DNA of 64,000 bases from Atlantibacter subterraneus (lineage in GTDB: Bacteria > Pseudomonadota > Gammaproteobacteria > Enterobacterales > Enterobacteriaceae): NCBI RefSeq assembly GCF_027853245.1, contig NZ_JAPTZM010000007.1; one strand, 5' to 3'. The notes below the pieces were generated by a model, which was not told the DNA's origin, searched no databases, and saw nothing but the letters and a program-made list of their open reading frames with translations. Both the position numbers and the translations under genes were made by a program. Position 1 is the first letter of the stretch; each line of letters begins with the position of its first letter. Below, piece after piece: positions 1 to 7,912 of the stretch.

Positions 1-173
1 CATCGCGGTAATCGGCTGTCAAACGCGGCGCGCATGGCTTCATCATCCCGGGACGACGCCAGATAGCGCGAAATTCGCGGATCGCGCTGGATCGCCACAA
101 AAAAAGGCCAGTCTTGCAAGGTAATTTGTTGGTAAGTGACGCGGGTTGAAGTTATGTAGTCTGCCGGTTGCAC
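1..173 (-). CDS. GNAT-family N-acetyltransferase, RimJ/RimL-like (N-terminal part only)
   Basis: The gene runs off the left edge, so only about 57 N-terminal residues are visible. It opens with a GTG at 173-171, preceded on the minus strand by a good ribosome site (AGGAGC). The peptide reads MQPADYITSTRVTYQQITLQ and continues with DWPFFVAIQRDP and ISRYLAS. The pattern LxxxDWPFFxxxQRDPxIxRY is typical of the first strand and helix of RimJ/RimL-type GNAT acetyltransferases. The acetyl-CoA site lies outside the window, so substrate and activity cannot be judged. It is divergent from the HEPN gene at 353. Confidence 0.6.
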   Translation of the reverse strand, partial: MQPADYITSTRVTYQQITLQDWPFFVAIQRDPRISRYLASSRDDEAMRAAFDSRLPR

Positions 174-352
174 GCGGGCTCCTGTTAATTAAAGAATATA
201 TCGAACGCTTTTCGCCCGATGGTATGACGAGTGAATAGTCTATCTTTGAGTTAACTGTCAGAACTTCTCAACACAGCAATATACATAATCATAATAATCA
301 GGCGCTATGCCGGACAGAGTGGAGTAGCGCATTAACGAGTGTAAGGATAACC

Positions 353-1948
353 ATGACTCGTTCAGCACAGCTTATCGCAAGAGAACAATTTGAAGCAGCC
401 CTGCAGGCGATCCGTGAAGCGTCAAAATCAATCCTCTCCCTGCTCGGCAACCCGGTTGCAGAAGCCAAAGATCCACAATGGTTTTTACAGCAGATGGATA
501 ACGCCCGGCAGCATCTCGGCAGCTGGGGTCTGGTGGCGAAGCGGCTACATATCAATGATGCCGAGCTGTCGCAGTTTACCCTCCAGCTGCGCCACCTCCA
601 GCAACTGGTGCCGCAGTATGAAAGCGGTGCCGAGGTCAGCTCCACGGCGTTGATCGCCGCGCTGCGTTTTGTCGCCACCCTGGAACGGGTTCGCCTGCGC
701 CAACCGCTGCTGCATTACAATACGGAACTGGCGCTCAGCCAGCCGCCGCAGCCGCGCGCCGCGCGCGTTCAGCTGCGAAGCCTGGAGCTGACCCTAAAGG
801 GGCTTATCCGTGAAGCCTGGCCGGATGAGGTCGCCCTGGTGAACCATCTCAAACTGCTCTTTGGGGCTAACAAAGTGCGGAGCTGGCTTAAATTCGCCAA
901 ACCTGGCGACATTCTCAGCGGAATGCAGTTCAGCGAACTGGCGCAGCTGGTGGTGGATAAAAAAGAGTTCGCCAAACATTACGCCGCCCATTTTCCGGAA
1001 AGCGGCGCGTTAAGTTTCCTGATTGAACCGCGTAAATCCCTGCTGACGTTTCTGGACGATGTACGGCTGATCCGCAACCACGCACTGGGCCAGCAGCCGC
1101 TTTCCCCGGTACAGATGACGCTGCTGGATAATTACGCCACTGCCATTACTGCGCCCCTACAGCAACGCCATGTGCAGGGGAAAACCCTGGTTAATCCGGC
1201 CAGCTTTAACGCCTGTGATGATAACGAACTGGAAGCCTGGTTTGCCGATGCCGAGCAAAAACATCAGGCGATGAGCGGCGATATTTTCGAGATCCGGGAT
1301 GTAGTTGATTCGCCGCGCCACAAGCCGCCGCGCACCCGTGAACAGCGCGAGCAGCTGGTGGTCGGTGTTTTATGGGGCGCAGTGGGGCTGGTGGCGGTGG
1401 CGATTGCCGTGGGTGGGCTGCACCTGGTAAACCAGACCCAGAAACCTGCAGTGGCAAGCCCGTCGACAGCCTATGCCGCGCCGGTTGAGCGGGAAGAGCC
1501 GCGTGACAGCACCCCGCGCCAGCAGCTTAACCGCATGGGCATTCCCTGGGACGAAAACCATTTTCGCTCCGCAATTGACCGCGATGATGACCGTATAGCC
1601 CGGTTATTTTTACAGGCTGGCATGGAATGGAAAGTTTCCTGGACCGAACAGGCGCTGGCGAGCAAACAGCATAAGGTGCTGGATCTGCTGCTCAGCTATC
1701 GTGTGCAAATGAACGAGCCCAAACCCTGTCGGCGGATGATCGCTAACCTCGGGCACGCGCTGGCGCAGGGCCAGCCATTTACCTCAATCCGTAAATCCTA
1801 TCTCAAAGCGTTCTGCGCCACGCCTGAGGTGGTGAAGCGCCAGGCCAGTGACGCTGCTCAGGCTCAGACGCGTGCCGCCGCCACCCGCGATAAAAGCGAT
1901 GAAAAATGGGCGGCGATCCAGAAAGCCATCTATAACGAAATCAAATAG
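353..1948 (+). CDS. HEPN-domain membrane protein, STY4199-like family
   Basis: A 531-residue protein that I match, from memory, to the 'STY4199 family HEPN domain-containing protein' of enterobacteria. The N-terminal 260 residues are helical and contain an Rx4H motif (R238 to H243, in DDVRLIRNHALG), the signature of HEPN domains, which are often RNases in toxin or defence systems. One hydrophobic segment at about 337-358 is the only membrane span. The tail (about 395-470) has two degenerate ankyrin-like helical pairs (FRSAIDRDDDRIARLFLQAG, then LASKQHKVLDLLLSY). The start follows an AAGGA ribosome site. The P1 peptidase follows after 15 bp, so the two are probably cotranscribed. Function is unknown; RNase activity is inferred from the motif only. 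Confidence 0.7.
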   Translation: MTRSAQLIAREQFEAALQAIREASKSILSLLGNPVAEAKDPQWFLQQMDNARQHLGSWGLVAKRLHINDAELSQFTLQLRHLQQLVPQYESGAEVSSTALIAALRFVATLERVRLRQPLLHYNTELALSQPPQPRAARVQLRSLELTLKGLIREAWPDEVALVNHLKLLFGANKVRSWLKFAKPGDILSGMQFSELAQLVVDKKEFAKHYAAHFPESGALSFLIEPRKSLLTFLDDVRLIRNHALGQQPLSPVQMTLLDNYATAITAPLQQRHVQGKTLVNPASFNACDDNELEAWFADAEQKHQAMSGDIFEIRDVVDSPRHKPPRTREQREQLVVGVLWGAVGLVAVAIAVGGLHLVNQTQKPAVASPSTAYAAPVEREEPRDSTPRQQLNRMGIPWDENHFRSAIDRDDDRIARLFLQAGMEWKVSWTEQALASKQHKVLDLLLSYRVQMNEPKPCRRMIANLGHALAQGQPFTSIRKSYLKAFCATPEVVKRQASDAAQAQTRAAATRDKSDEKWAAIQKAIYNEIK

Positions 1949-1963
1949 CCAGAGGGTAAGCAG

Positions 1964-2926
1964 ATGCAAAACGCACACGGCAGCCTTGTTGATGTCCCTG
2001 GGGTGAAAGTCGGCCATGCCGCCGATGCGCTAAAACAGACCGGTTGTAGCGTGGTGCTGTTTGAAGACGGCGCGGTGTGCGGCGTGGACGTTCGCGGCGC
2101 GGCACCCGGTACCCGCGAGACCGATCTGCTCAATCCCACCAATCTGATCGACAAGGTTCACGCAGTCGTACTGAGCGGCGGCAGCGCTTTCGGGCTGGAT
2201 GCCGCTTCTGGCGTGATGCAGTGGCTGGAGCAGCGCAAAATCGGCTTTGACGTCGGCGTGACGGTGGTGCCCATCGTTCCGGCGGCGGTGCTGTTTGATT
2301 TAACCTTCGGCGACCCGGCGGTGCGGCCCGATGCCCAGATGGGCTACCGCGCGGTAAACGCCGCATCGGAAAATCCGTTCCCGTCCGGTAATACCGGCGC
2401 AGGCGTCGGGGCCACTATCGGCAAAATGGCGGGGATGGAGAAAGCCATGAAGGGCGGGTTAGGTACGGCGTCGGCAAGCGGGCCGGATGGGTTAATCGTC
2501 GCGGCGATGGTTGCGGTCAACGCGGTTGGCGAAATTCGCGATCCGCATACCGGGCAAACTATCGCCGGCGCGTGCGATGCGCTGGGCAATCTGCTTGATT
2601 TACAGGCCAGCGTATTAAACAGCCGCGACAGCCACTTCAGCGCGGGCACTAACACCACGATCGGGATTATTTGTTGTAACGCCGCCTTCACCAAAAGCCA
2701 GATGCAGAAAGTGGCGCAAATGGCCCATGACGGCCTGGCGCGCACCATTTACCCGGTTCACACCCTGAGCGACGGTGATACGCTGTTTGCCGCCACCACC
2801 GGCGGCGTGGAGTCCAGCGTTAACATCGTCGGGATGCTGGCGGCGGAAGTCATGGCCGCCGCGGTGCTGGATGGGGTGCGCGCCGCGCGCAGCGCGCACG
2901 GAGTACGTGGGCTGGCGGCGAGTTAA
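1964..2926 (+). CDS. P1 (DmpA/BapA-like) family N-terminal-nucleophile peptidase
   Basis: A 320-residue member of peptidase family P1/S58, relatives of the L-aminopeptidase D-Ala-esterase DmpA and of beta-peptidyl aminopeptidases. Family features are visible: the N-terminal block GVKVGHAADAL, the glycine-rich segment LSGGSAFGLDAASGVMQWLE, and the motif SAGTNTTIGIICCNA near residue 225, where family members cleave themselves to expose a Ser or Thr nucleophile. The enzyme is expected to be cytoplasmic, as no signal peptide is seen. It starts 15 bp after the HEPN gene with a GAGGG ribosome site. The natural substrate is not predictable; small amino-acid amides or beta-peptides are the family precedent. 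Confidence 0.85.
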   Translation: MQNAHGSLVDVPGVKVGHAADALKQTGCSVVLFEDGAVCGVDVRGAAPGTRETDLLNPTNLIDKVHAVVLSGGSAFGLDAASGVMQWLEQRKIGFDVGVTVVPIVPAAVLFDLTFGDPAVRPDAQMGYRAVNAASENPFPSGNTGAGVGATIGKMAGMEKAMKGGLGTASASGPDGLIVAAMVAVNAVGEIRDPHTGQTIAGACDALGNLLDLQASVLNSRDSHFSAGTNTTIGIICCNAAFTKSQMQKVAQMAHDGLARTIYPVHTLSDGDTLFAATTGGVESSVNIVGMLAAEVMAAAVLDGVRAARSAHGVRGLAAS

Positions 2927-2993
2927 TGTTATACACAGGGCAGTATTTAAATGAAATATTATATATTTGACGGAGCGTGGAAATAATAAAATA

Positions 2994-3021
2994 GCCCGTC
3001 AGAATTCAGGTAGTGACGGGC
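2994..3021. terminator. Hairpin after the P1 peptidase gene
   Basis: Perfect 8-bp arms GCCCGTCA and TGACGGGC enclose a 12-nt loop. It lies between the plus-strand peptidase and the minus-strand small membrane protein. No T-run follows on either strand, so it is a weak terminator or an mRNA 3'-end structure. Confidence 0.4.
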
Positions 3022-3087
3022 ATGGTTAACTCGGGAGATTGATATACAACGTATGCTTTCAAAAGATCATATTCTTTCTCCTTTCCG

Positions 3088-3309
3088 CTATGATGTTTTT
3101 TTAGCGGTAGCGGCTTTGTAAACAAAATACGTTACCAGGGCAATTATCAGCGGCGCAACGATATGCGGGTTAACATTATGCCCGGTATTTTTCTGTACAA
3201 TTTCAGAAAGATAGTCACAGCTCAGGATAATGACGAAATAAATACAGGCCATCAGCACTAAAAATTTTGGTTGAGTAAAGGCATTAACTTTACGGTTATT
3301 ACGATTCAT
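3088..3309 (-). CDS. Small two-span membrane protein, unknown function
   Basis: A protein of 73 residues starting at ATG 3309; an in-frame GTG at 3321 would add four. It has two hydrophobic segments (FLVLMACIYFVIILSCDYL and HIVAPLIIALVTYFVYKAA) separated by a short polar loop, and a lysine-rich C-terminus (KKTS), which favours a cytoplasmic C-end. I recognise no family. It stands alone between the P1 peptidase and the MipA gene and is transcribed away from the latter. The reading frame is plausible from its membrane-protein composition but remains a prediction. Confidence 0.5.
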   Translation of the reverse strand: MNRNNRKVNAFTQPKFLVLMACIYFVIILSCDYLSEIVQKNTGHNVNPHIVAPLIIALVTYFVYKAATAKKTS

Positions 3310-3440
3310 CACAATCACCACTCAGTAGCGTACTGGCTTAATGATTGAAGCTTACGCCTGGCTTTATCAACCAATTATCAATGCAGCGTTAAAAATAAGC
3401 AGCGCGGGTGGCTAAAGGATTATTCTTTCAGGATAACAAC

Positions 3441-4181
3441 ATGATGAAAAAATTTATCGTCTTGGGGATAACGTTATTACTGCCGCTGAGCGAAGCCCTG
3501 GCGGCGGAAATCGGCCTGGGCGTTGAAGGCGAAGCGCAGTTCAACCCCTACAAAAGCTATAAAACCGACTATTCGCTTATTCCCTATCTGGGCTATGACA
3601 ATAAGATCGTTTATCTGGACGGGACCGAAGCAGGCGTCTATTTGGTGAATGACGACAAAAACGAATTCAAAGCGCGCGTCTGGTATCTGGATGTGGAATT
3701 CGATCCGGACAACGCCCGCCAGTGGGCGATCCGCCAGTTGGATACCCGCCACAGCACAATGATGGCCGGGGTGAGCTATCAGCGCATCACCGACATCGGC
3801 GCGTTTCGCGGGGAGTTTTCCGGCGACACGCTCAATACCAGCAACGGCATGATGGCAACGCTGGCCTGGGCCGGACAGATCGTTGCCGAGCCGGTGACAA
3901 TTTATCCTCAGGCGGGCGTCGACTGGTATAGTGACAAGCTGGCGCGCTATTACTACGGTATCAGCGAGCGGGAATCTGCAAAGTCGGGCTTAGACGCCTG
4001 GTCGCCGAATGACGCCTTCGCGCCCTGGCTGGCGGTAGCGGCAGACTGGAAGGTGACCGACAATCTGCATTTCTATCTGCAACCGCGTATCACCTTCCTG
4101 CCCTCAACGATTCGCCACAGCCCAATGGTGGACGACAACGTCCTCGCCGACATCGAATCCGGGCTGGTTTGGTCGTTTTAA
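3441..4181 (+). CDS. MipA/OmpV-family outer-membrane protein
   Basis: A 246-residue protein with a clear signal peptide (MMKKFIVLGITLLLPLSEALA, cleavage before AEIGLG). The mature part is made of alternating beta strands and ends in the aromatic residue F (SGLVWSF), as outer-membrane barrels do. The opening GVEGEAQFNPYKSYKTDYSL, followed by PYLGYDN, is typical of MipA/OmpV proteins, which form small barrels and in some species scaffold murein-synthesising enzymes. The start was set at 3441, downstream of AGGATA, rather than at an upstream in-frame codon, because it begins the signal peptide. The 3' end overlaps the convergent gene by 4 bp. Confidence 0.8.
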   Translation: MMKKFIVLGITLLLPLSEALAAEIGLGVEGEAQFNPYKSYKTDYSLIPYLGYDNKIVYLDGTEAGVYLVNDDKNEFKARVWYLDVEFDPDNARQWAIRQLDTRHSTMMAGVSYQRITDIGAFRGEFSGDTLNTSNGMMATLAWAGQIVAEPVTIYPQAGVDWYSDKLARYYYGISERESAKSGLDAWSPNDAFAPWLAVAADWKVTDNLHFYLQPRITFLPSTIRHSPMVDDNVLADIESGLVWSF

Positions 4182-5509
4182 CTCGCCTGGTCCCGCGCCG
4201 TGGAACGCCATTTCCACGGCATGCGTTTATACCAGGGCTGAGGAACCGGATGCACGATGGCGCGCAGCGCCCGGGCGTAATCCATCACCAGACCCGGCGT
4301 CCAGGCCATGGTTAAGGCTCTTTTACGCACCTGCGAGGCAATCCACAGCTCCGGCATAAACAACACTTTCAGGGTGGTCAGCCAGTTGCCCCGCCGGTTG
4401 GCTAACACCCCGTCGAGCGCGGCCTCCAGCGAATATGCCACGCTGCTTGAGCAGTTGCGGTAGGTCAGATTATAAATTTCATCTTTGCGATAGTTCGTCC
4501 AGAAGCGGTGCAGCGCCTCGCCGTTAAACCCGTGGAAATGGATTTTCTTATCGGAATGGCACCAGTTGCCGGATTCAGTAACGTAATCCGGCTGGTATTT
4601 CCCGGCGATGTCGTTGTCGTGGGTGGCTTTCAGCAGGCGGAAAAACTCGGACGGCGAGCGGTCAATGTCCTCCGCCGGGTACAGGCTCACGTAAACATGG
4701 GGCGAGGCCTCCAGTGCCGCATGGCCGGTAGAGATCACGCCGTGGGCATCCACTGCAGCAATATAGCGGTTGATGACCGGGCGCGGCACCGCCGGTTCAC
4801 TGGCGGAGCCCTCCGGCGTCCAGATATGCACCGTTAGCGGCGAGGTAAACGCCAGCGGCGGCGTCACCGTTTCGGCGACCTTTTCCGGTGCCGGGCTGCC
4901 TTTTACTTTGGTGGTAAAGCCTTTGGCAAATTCACGCGGCACCATCAGCTGGAACACCGAGGTGGCATTCTTCAACTGCCTTGCCCGCATCGCCACGCGC
5001 AGCGTATTAATGCTGCCCGCTATCATCAATACCCCGAGAAAAAATGACACCGTCGCGCTGGAATGGGTGATTAAAAACCCGGCAAAGGCAATTTGCAGGC
5101 AGCCCATAATCAGCGACGCGCGCCAGCGCGGGAAACGCACCACCCAGGCGGAGGCAATAACGAACAGGCCGATAACGAAATACGAGAAGCCGAAAATCAC
5201 CGACAGCAGAATATTACTGTAGCGGGCGTCCACCAGCATAATTAACGAGACGAAGAAAAACACCCCGCCTTTAAAATAAAGCACCGCTTTTTGCGCGCCG
5301 ATCCCACTTGCCGCCACGCTCAGGGTGATCAGGCTTTCTAATAACAAAACGATGCCAAAGGTTTTCAGCGGGAAATATGTTTGTCCGTCAAAGCCATCAA
5401 TAAAAATTAATACCCCTGCGATACCCCACAATAAGCCGCTTATCCACAGATATTTGGCTTTATCACGGACAAACTGAGCACCGAAAAGCAATAATGCGAT
5501 TTGTAACAT
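4178..5509 (-). CDS. HdeD-like multispan membrane protein fused to a predicted papain-like domain
   Basis: 443 residues. The first 175 form about six membrane spans in the repeated small-residue pattern of the HdeD/DUF308 family. After a linker, residues 240-375 look like a soluble domain with a conserved-looking His (H263 in ISTGHAALE), a strand VYVSLYP, and a Cys at a helix start (C353 in YRNCSSSVAYSLEAAL). His before Cys in this setting is the layout of circularly permuted NlpC/P60 or LRAT-type papain folds, so an amidase or acyltransferase is possible. It lies 23 bp downstream of the MASE1-PAS gene, with a GGAGAG ribosome site, and the two likely form one operon. The domain call is inference from motif layout. 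Confidence 0.6.
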   Translation of the reverse strand: MLQIALLLFGAQFVRDKAKYLWISGLLWGIAGVLIFIDGFDGQTYFPLKTFGIVLLLESLITLSVAASGIGAQKAVLYFKGGVFFFVSLIMLVDARYSNILLSVIFGFSYFVIGLFVIASAWVVRFPRWRASLIMGCLQIAFAGFLITHSSATVSFFLGVLMIAGSINTLRVAMRARQLKNATSVFQLMVPREFAKGFTTKVKGSPAPEKVAETVTPPLAFTSPLTVHIWTPEGSASEPAVPRPVINRYIAAVDAHGVISTGHAALEASPHVYVSLYPAEDIDRSPSEFFRLLKATHDNDIAGKYQPDYVTESGNWCHSDKKIHFHGFNGEALHRFWTNYRKDEIYNLTYRNCSSSVAYSLEAALDGVLANRRGNWLTTLKVLFMPELWIASQVRKRALTMAWTPGLVMDYARALRAIVHPVPQPWYKRMPWKWRSTARDQAS

Positions 5510-5532
5510 AACGACTCTCCGCCTCTCTGCGC

Positions 5533-6810
5533 TTAACTGAATGTGGTGGTGCCACTGATTCGCCAGTTGCCAATAATAATCGGCTGCGACTGATGATTAA
5601 TCAGCACGTTGCCGCTATCGGTGATGGTTACCCAGCGGTCATTTTTATCTTTAAAGCGAAATGAGATAGTCGGCAGCCTATGCGCCTGCCCGATATCGCT
5701 CCACTGGCGCTGGAATTTCTCGCGGTCGTCCGGATGAACGCGCGCCAGCATTTTTTCTTTATCGGTCAGTTCGTCGGTGGCGATGTCGTCCAGCACATCC
5801 AGCGAGTGATCCCAGTACAGCTGCCCGGTAACCAGATTGAGCTGATAAATAGCATCGCGCGCGCTTTGTACGCCGGTGCGATTATCCAGCCGCTGGGCGC
5901 TGCGGGTTAATACCCGAATAAACACCATTAATAACGCCGTCGCGGTTAAATAACACTGGGCAATAAGCAGCGGTTCGCCGGTGCGCAGCCCTTTAATAAA
6001 GAACGGCCCCATTTTTTGGATCGAGAACCAAATAACAATCGCGCCGAGGGTTAATAGCGCAAAAGAACCGCCCCGATTGCCCCATAATATCGCCAGCGCC
6101 ACCGTTAACACGATGGGAATACAGGCTGCGGCAAAACGCAGTACATCGTAGCGGTGGGTATAAAACGCATCGGTGACATATTTCACCGAATCGCTGAATA
6201 TCCAGGTGGTAATCAGGATCAGCAGCACCCAGACGAAGCATCCGGCAATCATTATTCTGCGGTGCATCCCTTCGGTGCGCAGATGATTATTCAGGAAGCC
6301 CATAATAATAGTGGTGGCAAAGAAAATACCGGTGACGTCGGCAATTAACCCCGGCCAGAAGGTGCCGGTAAAAGATTCATTGCGGAAGAACCACAGCCCG
6401 GACGACAGCACCAGCGCATCTACCACGCTCACCAGCACCGTCATCACTAACCACATCACAATTTGATGCAGGTCGTCGCCTTCGCGCGACAGCCGCCTGA
6501 CCAGCCAGGCGATAGCCATGGTGGACGGCATCGATAACACGGCGAACATCAGGTTGGTAGGAAAGTTTTCCGTGGTGGTGTTGTTGAGCACCAGATTGAG
6601 CGCCACAAAACCGGCGAGAAACAGCCACCACTGCCGCCATGGCGCGCACAGGAACGCCGCCGTCGCCACGCCCGCCGGGAACCAGACGATGGAAAAATCG
6701 AGGCTCGGATCGTCAAGCTGAAGCGAAATCAGGCCGGAGAGATAATAAATCAGCATCCAGATGGCAAAGGAAACGGCCTGATGCATAAACGGTGAGAGTG
6801 TGCCTTTCAT
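5533..6810 (-). CDS. MASE1-PAS membrane sensor without an output domain
   Basis: 425 residues. The first 300 contain about eight membrane spans with MASE1 hallmarks (SLQLDDPSLDFSIVWFPAGV, then a row of paired helices). Residues about 315-425 form a single PAS fold of the PAS_3 type (VHPDDREKFQRQW, then ISFRFKDKNDRWVTITDSGN). MASE1 proteins normally end in a GGDEF, EAL or histidine-kinase domain. Here the frame stops right after the PAS domain, with no such sequence downstream. It is the first gene of a probable operon with the HdeD-papain fusion. It could sense a ligand and signal by protein contact, or be a truncated diguanylate cyclase that has kept its frame. Confidence 0.75.
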   Translation of the reverse strand: MKGTLSPFMHQAVSFAIWMLIYYLSGLISLQLDDPSLDFSIVWFPAGVATAAFLCAPWRQWWLFLAGFVALNLVLNNTTTENFPTNLMFAVLSMPSTMAIAWLVRRLSREGDDLHQIVMWLVMTVLVSVVDALVLSSGLWFFRNESFTGTFWPGLIADVTGIFFATTIIMGFLNNHLRTEGMHRRIMIAGCFVWVLLILITTWIFSDSVKYVTDAFYTHRYDVLRFAAACIPIVLTVALAILWGNRGGSFALLTLGAIVIWFSIQKMGPFFIKGLRTGEPLLIAQCYLTATALLMVFIRVLTRSAQRLDNRTGVQSARDAIYQLNLVTGQLYWDHSLDVLDDIATDELTDKEKMLARVHPDDREKFQRQWSDIGQAHRLPTISFRFKDKNDRWVTITDSGNVLINHQSQPIIIGNWRISGTTTFS

Positions 6811-7329
6811 AGGGTCGTCTCGTTGGTTTTATAAAGTCTGTATTATCAACGATAATCTGAAAACTTTCCTGCGGCGGGGCGTTTCACTGCATCATTTTTT
6901 ATCCGAAGATTTAAGCCCGACGAGACGCGAAAATTATTATTTCCCGAATAATTTATTTGCCGCTTCGCTTGCAGCCAACCGCGATAGCCAGGATATATAA
7001 AATATGAGAATCATAACGCCTGACTGCCGTTGCGCCACACCGCTAACGATATATTATCGGGGGTTAAGAAAAATCCTGAAACTATTCTTAGTGTCTTCAA
7101 CCGAGGATGAATCGCACTTTGACGTCTATCCTTATCCAGCCAGCGTAAAAAACTGGTACGACGATAATACTCATTATATTTATCAGAAAACGATGGTTAC
7201 GGTCTGAGAAAACTACCGTGGAATCGAAGCGCTGATATTTATCCGTAGTGGGTTCTGCTATTGCAGAACAGAGCGGAGAATATCCCGACTGTTATTTTCG
7301 ATCAGGTATTTAATCTAAGAGGAATAATC
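6811..7329. promoter_or_regulatory. Divergent intergenic region, MASE1 operon versus yciE-like gene
   Basis: 519 bp that is clearly more AT-rich than its surroundings. Two short open frames (6800-7000 and 7004-7207) lack a ribosome site and resemble no family, so I do not call them. A perfect 7-bp inverted repeat (GTTCTGC, TATT, GCAGAAC; 7252-7269) sits about 60 bp before the yciE-like start and could be an operator or a leader hairpin. Promoters for both directions must lie here; in Salmonella the related yciGFE-katN operon is RpoS-dependent, but I cannot identify the promoter by eye. Confidence 0.4.
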
Positions 7330-7842
7330 ATGGCAACGACTTACGAAGAAAACTATCTGGACTGGGTAAGAGATGCGCATGCGATGGAGAAACAGGCTGA
7401 ATCCATGCTTGAGAAAATGGCCGGACGACTGGAGCACTATCCGGATCTGAAAGCGCGCATTGAGCAACACATTGAAGAAACTCGCCAGCAGCAAACGCTG
7501 ATTCAGTCCGTTATCGATCGTCACAACACCTCCAACTCCACCTTCAAAGACGTGATGGGCAAGATGGCGGCTACCGGCCAGGCGATGGGCGGTATGTTTG
7601 CCGATGACGAAGTGGTGAAAGGCGCGCTCAGCAGCTATGCCTTTGAACACTTTGAAGTCGCTTGCTACACCTCGCTGATTGCGGCGGCGCAGCTGGTCGG
7701 CGACCAGGAAGGCGCACGCATCTTTGAACAGATCCGCGAGCAGGAAATGGCCATGGCGGAGTGGGCGTTAAATCATATTCCTGATGTCACCGAACAGTTC
7801 CTGGTTCGTGACGCCGCTCCTGGCGTCGAAGCTAAAAAATAA
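7330..7842 (+). CDS. yciE: Ferritin-like DUF892 protein, YciE type
   Basis: 170 residues, all-helical, of the DUF892/YciE ferritin-like family. The opening YLDWVRDAHAMEKQAESMLE, the second-helix segment ARIEQHIEETRQQ and the tail DGVEAKK-like ending (PGVEAKK) follow E. coli YciE closely. Carboxylate and histidine residues of a di-metal site are spread over the four helices (E and H in AHAMEKQAE, HIEET, YAFEHFE, REQEMAMAEW). The ATG at 7330 follows AAGAGGA. In Salmonella this family is cotranscribed with katN and induced in stationary phase and by bile. The same pairing is seen here, though yciF and yciG are absent. Confidence 0.85.
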   Translation: MATTYEENYLDWVRDAHAMEKQAESMLEKMAGRLEHYPDLKARIEQHIEETRQQQTLIQSVIDRHNTSNSTFKDVMGKMAATGQAMGGMFADDEVVKGALSSYAFEHFEVACYTSLIAAAQLVGDQEGARIFEQIREQEMAMAEWALNHIPDVTEQFLVRDAAPGVEAKK

Positions 7843-7859
7843 TCCCTTCTTTTGCAGGA

Positions 7860-7884
7860 TGCCCGCCGTTAACGCGGGCATTTT
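7860..7884 (+). terminator. Hairpin with T-run between yciE and katN
   Basis: Stem TGCCCGC with GCGGGCA around a short loop, followed by TTTT. Because katN follows in the same direction without an obvious strong promoter, this probably acts as a leaky attenuator rather than a full stop. Confidence 0.55.
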
Positions 7885-7912
7885 ACTGCCTTTTACTTTT
7901 GCGGAGTGAGCT

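Noticed and set aside
5533..6810. MASE1-PAS gene as a diguanylate cyclase
   Set aside because: No GGDEF sequence is present within or after the frame; the PAS domain is followed directly by the stop.
7004..7207. Small plus-strand frame of 67 codons before yciE
   Set aside because: No ribosome site, composition typical of AT-rich intergenic DNA and no recognisable features.
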